A DNA stretch of 64,000 bases from Tipula vernalis (Eukaryota > Arthropoda > Insecta > Diptera > Tipulidae), in assembly GCA_958295665.1 (NCBI GenBank), contig OY282560.1, forward strand, positions 309,051,236 to 309,115,235. Reading direction: 5' to 3'. The position numbers were made by a program, and so were the translations under genes. Of this stretch, positions 33,374 through 44,500 are shown in pieces; position 1 is the first letter of the stretch, and the number at the start of each line of letters is the position of its first letter. The notes under the pieces are model-generated. The model saw only the letters and a list, made by a program, of their open reading frames with translations. It did not search any database and was not told where the DNA came from.

Positions 33374-33925
33374 TGTTGTGAAACACAACGCATTATCTTA
33401 TAATAAAACCCAATTTCCGCGGTCATACAACTTTCAAGGTTGATTTATAATTAGTAAGTCGCGCTGACATAATATTAAATTACAAACAATAAGCGCATAA
33501 TTATAAATATTTATCAAGGCCATTTAAAGTTGTAAAATCGCGAAATAAACATATTCATCAACATAACATTTTTCCGTAATTTTCCGCGACTCTTCAAAAT
33601 TGCATTTCCGCGTATAAAAATGTTATGTTCCGCGATGATATGTTTCCGCTTAGCTTGTAAGATTTTCTATATATATAATGGAAATTCTTACAGGTAAGAG
33701 ATAGTTAAGTTACAGTTATAGTTAAATTCAGAAGTAGTTATTAAAATATCCTATAAGAAAATAAAAAAGGTGATCTTAGTTCTTAAAAGAAATAAACTGA
33801 ATTGTGTGATTAAAACGAAAACCGAAATTGTGTAATTAATAGTAATAAATTGTGTTGTAACATTGATAAAAAAAAAGGTAAGAAGACACTACTCCTACTT
33901 TTAACTAAATATATAAAACATAACA
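33374..33925 (+). repeat. 3' LTR
   Basis: 552 bp, identical by eye to the 5' LTR except A at 33848 in place of T at 28371. Followed by the CCAT target duplication. Confidence 0.95.
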
Positions 33926-33929
33926 CCAT

Positions 33930-35132
33930 TTTGAATATGAATAACATTACAACTTTTGCTTAAGTGCATAAATGGGGTAAAATTGCATTTGCTACGTTCT
34001 TATAGTTTAAGGAATTTTAACGCTTGTTTGATTCATCTAAATGCCGATGAATTCTTTTACATGCATTTCCATATTTTTCCTTAATCAGATAAAGATGAAA
34101 CAGGACAGCCATATTCCAATAAGATCCACGGGTTCGACGTTAATCGATAATTAAAAATAGGAATCCTATATCGAATATATATATATAGACATATTCCAAT
34201 ACAGGACCATTTGTTGTTGACCTCGAATGTTGGTAATTTTTGATATGATATGCAGAAATTTTTCAGATTAACTATATTGAATATTGGCTAATTCATAGAG
34301 ATGTTATTAATATAGAATTAAAGTATAGTAGTATACACAAAAGACAAAATACCTTTAAATTTGGTTTTGGCCAGATAAATTCCATTACAAAATCGACCGA
34401 ACAATAAAATCGAAGTCTGAATTTATTCACGGCAGATAAATTCAATTGAAGATAAACAAAATACCAATTATTACCAAGAGCGGAAATTTCCTTAAAATTA
34501 TCCATGCCAGGTAAATTCCAATTCATTCATAGCCGATCGAACCCACGGAACATCTCTGTGAATAGGTGTGGTCTAATATCTTATTAATTTCTATTTAACT
34601 CAATTAAGTATCCTCTAACTAAATATTTTAATTACTCATATCTTTTTACAAACTGGCAGATTTTGGTTCGTGATATGTATAATTCTAAGCCGAAACGTTT
34701 AATATGAAGAATGTTATATTTTTTTCTTAAATAACAAATTTTTGATCTAGTGTATTATTATGCACCAATATATATTCATTTATGTTTTTGTTTTTTTTGT
34801 AAATGAGAAAATTCGATTTTTGTCCAGCACTAAACGAAGTACGTCTGTGTGCACGTAAGAAAATAATTTCTCACCCACCAACCTGTATCGGTATTGTACC
34901 AAAATAGATGTTCAAAAATCTATAAATGAATATTTTATTATTTGAATATCCTAAACACTTTTCCTAGAACAAAACTCAATTAGATGAGAGGGCAAAAAAA
35001 AAACCAAGCGACCCTCAAGCAATTTATCCTGATTAAGTGGATTTTGTACGAATTTGTTATGCGATTGATTACGGATATAAATAGAGATTTAAAGCTCTAA
35101 AGATTTTTATCAGCATTCGTAAGTTAAATTAC
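33930..35132. other. Non-coding, probably intron downstream of Lgr1 exon 8
   Basis: AT-rich with no gene seen. Partly inverted words (ATTCATAGAGATG near 34289, CACGGAACATCTCTGTGAATAG near 34542) suggest a small old repeat. The next Lgr1 exon is not here. Confidence 0.4.
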
Positions 35133-35524
35133 CTTAAAATTATACACAGATGGTATTGTTCTGAGTGAATGAGTATTTTGTATTTTTAATATTTCGAGGG
35201 TGTCCAAACCATCAGTCGGTAATTCTTCTATTGATGTGCTGGATAAATCTCTGGAAGAAAAAAAAATGCAAAATTATTATTTGAGTCTATAATTGATTCT
35301 TTGTTCGTACAATTCCAAAATGTTGAGAATTCCGGAAAATGTTTTTTCGTGCAATGTTTGCAGATTCCGATTGTTTTTCAGGCTTCTGAAATTAAAAAGA
35401 ACAAAATTTGTTTGGTTTAAAATCAGATTTTGTTCAAAAAACGAGGGGTGCTTACAATTTTGCAATTTGTGATCCAGCAAATGCATAATTTTCGATCGAA
35501 CTTAACTGATTTCCGTCCAACACT
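35133..35524 (-). CDS. Lgr1: Lgr1 exons f-h: last repeats and end of LRR domain
   Basis: Exon f (35524-35456) reads LDGNQLSSIENYAFAGSQ; exon g (35385-35311) NNRNLQTLHEKTFSGIL; exon h (35250-35133) LSSTSIEELPTDGL and then NTHSLRTIPSVYNFK, ending in phase 0 at a GTAATT donor. Introns are 70 and 60 bp. In relatives the next exon starts the hinge and seven-helix region. Confidence 0.9.
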
Positions 35525-38500
35525 CTGTAATATAAAAGAGTTAAGATGTTAAAATGGAGCAAGTTATTTCGTTGATTGTTTGTGGTGGTTTTATGGCGTC
35601 ATTATTTTGGAAGAATTGTTTATTTAAAGCACGATAATCGCTCAAAGGAGAAAGATGTGTTTTTCTTTCTCTGTAAGTGAAAAAAAATTTTAGGAATTTG
35701 TAGAAATATTCGAGCAAACTAAATGCCTGTTGGCATGACAATTAAAGGTCTCAACACCTATTGATAAAGGCATCAACCATCGAAATCGGAGCACAATTGC
35801 AGATTTTCGTATTTTTTATTATGAATTTGTGGTCTAAGCACCTCCTCCAATCAACATTATCGGCATTACCGATTATGGTAAGGTGCAATCAATACTAAAA
35901 TTGGCGACAGAAAAAGAGTATCACGTGGTGTCTCTTAACAACAACGTATGAAAGATTAATACGCCAGACTCGGACGAATGGAAACGAATGGTACACAAAC
36001 GAAAATAAGGATGATCGCAAAATCAAAGTAATGGCTCGAGGCCTTCATCCAACGTGCCCAATTAAAGACATAGTGGCGGATCTAAATCAAAGAGGGCTGC
36101 TAATAGAAAATGCAGTTAATATTCTTAAAAAAGAACAGAAAGTAAATGCTCAAGGGTACAAAGAAATCAAAAGGGGGCTCCATTGTTCATGCTCACCTTT
36201 AATAATTAACAGAAAATTGAATATATTTTCAATATAAAAGCTATTCTTAACACGAGAGTTAAGATTGAATCACTAAGAAAAACCATCGGTTTAATACCGC
36301 AATGTAAGAAATATCAAAGGTATAACCATACGCAGAAACACTGCGGGCGAGAGCCGCGGTGCGTGAGATGTGCTGGTAAATATTATGAAAAAGCCTGTAC
36401 GGAGAGTAAAATTATATCTGCAAACAGCATAAACTGCAAAGAGCAACATCATGCCAACTACAGAGGTTGTGAAGCAGCTAAAATTTTACAACAATTAAGA
36501 AATAAAGCCCACCAAGTTTCATAAAATCGTGTAAAGCATAAGGCAAGTGGAACTTAGACCTCCTACTCCAAAACCACGAGAACGTAAAACATTCTCAGAA
36601 TTTGTGCAACAGCAACCAACAAGCACTAGTGATAGCGTCCTCAAAAGAATACTGCGTAATGTAGAAGCCTTAAATATGCGATTAGCTAAACAAGAACTAT
36701 GGTCATCCATGGTGTATTAAACAAAATGTTAAAATCGCTAGGACCAAATTTTGCCGGTGGATAGGAGCAAAATACCTGACCCGACACCACAATCAAAAAA
36801 TTGGCGAAATATCTTGACAGGACTCTCGATGCTAAATTAAAGTGGAAAGAGCATTAGAAACAGAAAAAGTAAGATTTAAACATCAAATACAGGAACATAT
36901 ACTGGCTCTTAGCAAGGCACTCTGACCTAACATTACAAAACAAATTGCTCTTATATCGGCAAATATTAAAACCAATATGGGCATATTCAGCTAATTCATA
37001 TAATTCAAGGTCTCCAAAATTAAGTCCTACGTGGCACAGTGAATACTCGTGAGCGTCTTAGTCAACACCAAAATGACGACATCCGTAGTATGCTTAAAAA
37101 AACCAATTTAGTGAGACGGCTTCGAAGGACGAAGCCTCTAGATTTAAGCTCAAATTGGAACCGCTAAATTAAATTAAATTTTAAACATATAGGAAATAGC
37201 CAATGGACTACACCCCTGTAAACATTAAACTCATTTATTAAAGTTCAATTACTAGATGATTGTAAATCAGTTGCAATAAATTCATTAAAAAAAAAAAAAA
37301 CTTTTTGGTAATTAATCACCAGCCCCCCCCCCTTCCCCCCCCCCGAACTCCGATCAGACCAAAAATATTCGGCATCAATCATTATTTCATCAAAAACTTT
37401 CCTTTTCAAACGAGCAACGAGACCCGAAAACATTGCGGCTAGATAGCAATTCAAGTCGTTATATGCTTAATATTTTGGTAAGGAACACTTTAGATTTTGC
37501 ACCAAGCAATCTTATTGTAATCGAATTATCGTTGTGACCACATCTTAGATACACGCAAGCTCAGGCTTGCATCGCATAATCCGTACCCTCGATGAACGTG
37601 CACGAACACAGGACCATGACATAGCGCTGAATAGAGATCTCTTGAGAAAATCTTGGTCAATGTGATCACAGGACATACTAACCCTAAAGTATCGAAATGG
37701 CTAAACGGCTTAAGCAGCCTGAACGGAGAATCGAAAAACCTCTAGATCGGGTTACCATGTTAATCCTAATGTCTTTATGGCCTCATTTTCGTAAATATTC
37801 ACAAAATATTCGTCATGTTGTTGCTCTATTTTATCCAATATCCAATTTCAAAGCTTTGACATCGAATTTGAGCCGACCATCGTATCGTTCGTTCAATTTC
37901 GGCCCAGAACTCTTGCTCCCACGGAATAGTTCCGGCCTTCATCTTCGGCCAAGCGATGAGTGTCTTGATTCCTCTACCATATGTTACCGTTCGCTACCCC
38001 AGAATGCTTATAGGCTAGTTCTCATTTGCTCTTCACAGAATTAGTTGATAGTTATTATCGTGTAACTCAATGCGAATCTGGCGATACTATTATTTGTGTG
38101 TTTTGTGTGAGCCCGAGTATAAAATATCGTTTAATAATACCCCGCTCGTCGTTTTATCGGACGCATCAATGGCAACCCTCAATTTAGTGCTAGAGCTAGA
38201 CGGTTTCAACACAAAGTGATAAGGCAACAAACAATGTGGCGTTAACGAATCGAAGTTAATCACCTCTTCCAAATGCTGCAGTTGCTCTTTTTCGGCAATA
38301 CATTCTTTATACATTTGTTTAGCTGCCGGATTCTGGTCGAGTTTTCTCTAAAGATTAACGAAGCAACGTATAGCGATTCCTAACAATTGTCCAAGGCAGC
38401 ATGCGGATCCTTACAAAATGGAGGTCATTCTTGACCATATGAATTTAGCTCTGCAGCTCTTTTTGGGTTTTCGGTATCGGATGTTTCATTATGTTTGATG

Positions 38501-41500
38501 AATCCATTTTGAACAACGTGTCCAAGATAAGTAATTTCACCCTGCATAGCCTGACACTTCTTCCAGTTAATTTGCAATCCAGCTAATCTTACACCTTCGA
38601 GTATTCCCTTAAAACGGTGATAAGCTTCTGTGTCATCTAAATAAATGAGTATTTTCTACTCTTGAATTAACTGCCTGAAAACTTCATTTATGTATCTCTG
38701 AAATACTGAAGGAGAATTATAAAATCCAAAAGGTGCCTTTGTAAACTCATATTGACCACGATAAACTCATATTGACCAAGTATGGTAACAACTTAAATGC
38801 TTTCGACTTCGTTCTTCTACTGATACATGGAAAAATCCGTTCGCCAAATCTAGCGTCATATATATCTTTGCATTCGCCAAATTGTCAAGTTGCTGCTCTA
38901 CCAATGGTAATCTTTGAATACTTTTTTGTTCAATTCTCGGAACTCTATGTACAACTGTTTACTTTCATTCTTTTTATTCACTAACAGTATTGAGCTAAAG
39001 TAGTTTGAAACACTTGAATGCTCAATTTTACTGTCAACTAGTTGTTGCTCCATGACTGACGTTTTTCGTGGCCGACAATAAACGGGTCGTTCATCTTCAC
39101 GAATGATCTTAATTTACCGGTGTGAAGTTTTTGGACACTTAGGCGAGAACCTATATAATACAATCTCTGAGATTCGCGCTATTTGGTATGATAAAGAATA
39201 AACGTCCTTGTCCCAAGCGAAACTCGTCGATTTGTTAATTTTCTAAATATTTTTGCAAGAGCCCTTCGGCTCATATCAAAATATCAAAATGGCACTTAGT
39301 TCTTTGATTTCTTGAAAAGAAAATTGGAAACGAATGAGAGAAATTATTTGAGGCTTGTTTTATTTGAATAACTTTATTTTTGTTAAATACGCTGTTAAAA
39401 GAAGTACACGCACATAAATATTTGTAAAAAACTTCACAATGTATACTCGCATAAGTTTTTGCCCAAAAACTTCACACCGGAGTTTGTGAACGAAGAATGA
39501 AAACTTTTGTCACGCTGATTTCCTCGAAGCATTGCTGGAGAAAACGACTGGGTAGAATTTTGTGACTGTTTCTTGTTCCAATCAATTTTTTCTAGTATGG
39601 ACGCGCGCTTTTACATCCCGAAATAGCTTTGACGACGGTGTTAGTATCAAGCTTTGATAATATCAGGCAGATGAAAATATTGTCAGCGAGTTCATCTTTA
39701 CTGCTCAAGGACAACAAGGCACGATGATGGGCGGAAATTTTGTCTATCATGTCTCGGAGATCCGTCGCTGATTGCTTTGATTGGAAAATCAATAATTTGT
39801 TTACATATCGTTCAGTGGGGCCTTCCACGTATTTTGAAAATTCTCCTTGGAAGCCTCCATATTACTTAATGTTCACTTCACGTGTGAACAGGGCTTATTT
39901 GTTAAGCCATCATTTTAATTTAAAGTAATAAATAAGGAATTTGGTTCTAGCCAAAACGCATAGGTTGCAGGATGTGAAATATTAATAAAGGAAGTACGCA
40001 TACACGTAATTTGTCAACTATGCAAAATGTTTTGGTATGTAAGCATATAAACAACGTTATAAAGAAAACACCAAAAGTGGAGTTTCTAATTCTTCATCTA
40101 ATTAAACGCCACCAGCGGTAATTTAATTAGATAATAACGCTAATCAAGCAAACGCTTAGCCTTACCTGTGTAGCACTTAGCCTGTCCTTGTTTTACCTAA
40201 GCATAATATTTCAGATATTAACATTCGTCCTTCGAGCCAGAATCAAGAGCACATAACAACAAACGAGTAATGGAGCCAGTTATGCAACAAGGCGAGATAG
40301 CTGAAAAAATATTCCAGCTGCACAGGAACTACAAGGAAGATGGAAATTCACGAAAAACAACAAAATATCTCGAACCCAAAATAGCAGCATTAAAAGCATT
40401 GCACAACGAGCACGAACCAATGACAATAAAATTCGGAAAGTTAAATCAGCCTTAGAGACAACCCACTAATACTTTCAAGATAGACACATACAACAACTAC
40501 ACAGATGAAATGCGCAGACATCTCAATAGCGGCCAACCGTCCACACCAATTTTAATAGATGATAACTAACAAACCTCGAATAGCACAACCGTCCAAAAAG
40601 CAAAATATGTTCAGTCGAATATTTGAACAACAAGATCTTGGAGGAGAACTTGTTTCAAGGAGCAGCTTAGTCGCGATTAAATTTATCATTAACTCACATG
40701 GAGAGAATGAAGAATCAGGTTGCAAACCTTGATGATGCCGTATGCTTGGAGGTGACAGAGGATTAAGAATCAACAACCAAATACTTCACAGATGAGTACT
40801 ATGACGAAACACGAAAAGCGTATGACGAAATAGTAGTAGAGGTTATCACGAAAAGCAACAGTACAGAGACGGTATAGCAATCGACCAGCAGAAATCAAAC
40901 TTCTCGAAATAAAAATACCCCACTTTATTGGACAACACATGAAATTGATGGCATTTCATGATGTCTTTAAACAATTAGTGCACAATAACCAAGCACTTAA
41001 CAACACACACAAGATCAATTACCTGAGGACCTTCGTTGGAGGTCAAGCAGCCAGGCTGATAAATCATCTGCAATCCGTGGGAGAAAACTACGAACCCACA
41101 TGGGGTATAATCAGGGCAAGTTACCATAATCGCAGGATGAACCTAAACAAATACATTCATACTTTGATGGCATAATCAACTAAACACTGAATCCACTTCA
41201 TCCATAAGGGCATTACACGACACCACTAGAGAATGTTTACATGCGATCAAGCACCTAGGAGTCAATACTGATTCTTGGGATCAAATAGTTATTTACGTAT
41301 GGGGCAAAAAACTGGAACACGACTCCCAGAGATCATACGAGATGTCATTAGAGAATCCAAGAGAAATTCAAGCTCTTCAAAATTTCATGAAGTTCCTTGA
41401 ATCGCGTTTAACGGCATTAGAAGCCAAATTTATAACAATGAATATTCAGGCTAATGCATCATGTCAAGAATGCTAAGGATAGCATCACCAGGTACTACAT

Positions 41501-44500
41501 AACAAGAAAATTGAAAAATCTACAACAATAACAGCCAAACCAGGATCAACAAACAATAGCAGTACTAGTGATGCGTACGTTCTCTTACCAACCGCACTAG
41601 TAAAGGTAATAACCAAGACTGGGTAAGATTTTTATCTACGTGCGATTATACATACGTTGCTCACAAGCCACGTTCATCACTTCAAGCGCAGTAAATAGTC
41701 TACAAATAAAAAAGTGTAGCGCAGAATTGAGCGTTGCCGGAATTTGCGCAAACAACAAAGAAATTATCAAAAAGACTGCTAAAATATTAATTATGCCTCA
41801 ATTTGAATCGAGGTATAGCCTAAAGATAGAAGCTTACTTAGTGAGTAAAATTACAGATAATAACTTCGGAAAACAATAACAACCCAGAGATGAAGTACTT
41901 TAGCCCAGTTGGCCGATCCTAACTTCCATATGTCAGCACCGATAGACTTACTTCTTGGTGCAGATTACTATGTCGATACAGGGTTACCAAATATAATAAA
42001 AATAAACAATCAACAACCAATTGCTCAACGTACAAAGTTTGCGTGGATAATTTTAGGAAGATGTAATAATTCTCTCTGAATAGACCTCGTTAACCAAAAA
42101 ACTATCACAAACTTTCACAAACAAAGGAAAATACAGCAGAAGAAATCGAGAAAACTCGTAAGAAATTTTTGGAAATAAAGGAACTATATCCATCGAGAAA
42201 ACATACTACTGACGAAGAAGAATGTGTACAACATTTTCGAAATTCCCACAAAAGAGAATCAGACGGAAGATATATGGTATGCTTTAAAATCGGTTGCAAT
42301 AACAAGCAAACCTAGGAGATTCCAAAAAGATGGCAACAGCAATCGAGAAAATTCAACCAGCAAAATTGAACGACGGAAAATACTACATGCCTCATCATAC
42401 GGTCGTTAAGCCATCAAGTACTACAACAAAATTAAGAGTAGTGTATGGCGCGTCCGCCAAAACAACGAACGGCGAGTCATTAAATGATGTAATACATGTT
42501 GGTCCCAAAATTCAACAAGACCTAAGGCACATAATGAGATAGCGCAAGCACAAGTTCATCTTCACAGCAGACATACAGAAAATGCTTGGGCAGATTTAAA
42601 TAAACAAGGAAGACAGATACTATCAACTAATTTTGTGACGAAACTCGTTTTCGGAAAAAATTCAAGAGTGCCAACCTAACACAGTAACATATGGAACAGC
42701 AGCTGCCACTTATCTTGCAGTAAAAACTTTATGCAGCATGCAATTTGTTACAAACAGACTTCTAATTGAGAACTTATTAAGCCACTTCAAAAAGGAAGCT
42801 TTAATTTAAGAAAATGGGCAACTAACTCAAACACGGCTCTTAATCAACGTAGCCGACAGAGGACAAATAGAATCTTATAAAATTGAAATCGATCGAAGCG
42901 TAAATTCCCTTGGACTGTTTTGGAAGCCTGAAGTGGAAGCATTTGAGTTTAATATAAACATACCAATTCAAACATTCTCTCCACGACTGCTAATCAATTT
43001 GATTCATTAGGATGGCTAGCACCAGTCATAATAACACCAAAAATAATAGTACAAAAGATGTGGCTTATGAGTCTCAATTGGGATCAACCGGTTCGTGATG
43101 CCATAGGTCAACAATGGTTAAACTTTAAAGACAAATTACAACTTCTCAACGAAATAAAAATTCCATGATTGATAAATTACACACCTGACTCACAGATTGA
43201 GGTTCACGGCTTCAGAGATGCTTCAGAACAAGTCTATGCCGCCTGCGACTATCTAAAAGTAACCAACAAAGAAAATGATATAAACATCAACTTCTTAGCA
43301 GCTAAAACAAGAGTCACGCCGACGAACTCAAAAGTAACATTACCAAAGCTGGAACTAAATGGCACTCTTCTGTTGGCTAAATTGAACTACAGCAAGCACC
43401 AACTATCGCATGGACCGATTCAACCAAAGTGCTGTCATGGATACAAGAAGATATTCAGAAATATAAAGGTTATATAGTGATATATGTATATCAATGGCGC
43501 CACATCAAACTACGAGACAACCCAGGTAACTGCATGAGCCGCGAAATAACGGTTGATGAACTGATAAATCATAGGATCTGCACGTCAATCATACAAAACT
43601 GTTTTGAACCAGAAAAACAAGACAACACAGACCTAAAAATTATCAATTTAACGACAGAGGATGACGACAGAAAAATTTCATAAAAAGGTGTAGAAAAATC
43701 AAGGTGAACAAATATTATGCAAATGCAGCGGAGAAGATTATCGTGAAGCATATACAACGAAACTGCTACAACACGAAAATAACTCAGCTGCAAAAATCAT
43801 TTTTAAGCTACGAAGAGAAATATCCAGCCATACTTTCTGTGCACCGCCAATTGAGTAAAACCTTAATAAATTATGCGCATTTGAAAATTATGCATGGAGA
43901 AATCGAACTCACCCTCTCATTCGCTGGAAAAAGTATTGGATTATAAGAGGCAGAACCACAACTATGCCACATATTGAAAATCAAGCCAGGAAGTAACCAG
44001 TTGATTTAAAACCTACCATACGCACGATTCAGCCAATAAGACCATGTATGCACACCGGAGTGGATTATGCAGGTCTCATGCAAATAAAAACTACCAAAGA
44101 CAGAGGAAATAAAACTTATAAAGCAATACTTGTAGAAGCAATAACGGATCTCACGACAGAGGCATTGATTGCGGCCCTTAAAAGGTTTGCATCTAGGCGT
44201 GGATTATGTACTCGATTATATATGGTGACCAAGGCACGAATTTTGTTGGAACTAATAATCAGCTAAAAAGGATAAGAAAAACTCAAACAGCTAACTTCAA
44301 CGATATTGTCGCACAAAAATTGGCAACAGAGGGAATAACTTGGCATTTCCTAACACCTGTATCATCCGATTTTGGTGGGTTATGGGAAGCTGGTTTCAAA
44401 TGAGTTAAGACCCACCTAAAAAAGATCATGGGAAATGCAACTCTCACCTATGAGGAATTAACAACAACACTGTTAAATCAAATAGGGGTCATTGTAAATT

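Larger units (their letters stand above)
27897..33925 (+). mobile_element. Complete young LTR retrotransposon, gag but no pol
   Basis: Two 552-bp LTRs (27897-28448 and 33374-33925) start TGTTGTG and end ATAACA. They differ at one site, T at 28371 against A at 33848. Host CCAT flanks both sides (27893-27896 and 33926-33929), a 4-bp target duplication as in Ty3/gypsy elements. Inside are gag, a -1-frame ORF2 full of tandem repeats, a long A-rich non-coding part with a gag-like remnant, and a polypurine tract. RT, RNase H and integrase motifs are absent, so it must move with enzymes from another element. Confidence 0.95.
36010..37301 (+). mobile_element. Jockey-like LINE, internally deleted, with poly(A) tail
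   Basis: ORF1 remnants (36031-36720) are followed almost directly by the last part of ORF2 RT (about 36770-37160), so the endonuclease and RT core are deleted. The copy ends with AATAAATTC and an A14 tail at 37288-37301, the normal 3' end of Jockey-type LINEs. It lies in the large Lgr1 intron in the opposite orientation to the gene. Confidence 0.8.

Noticed and set aside
34293..34526. 77-residue minus-strand frame near Lgr1 exon h considered as the next exon
   Set aside because: No hinge cysteines or seven-helix motif and no matching acceptor in phase 0.
37322..37345. C-rich run considered as telomeric repeat
   Set aside because: No TTAGG or similar unit; simply poly-C next to a LINE tail.
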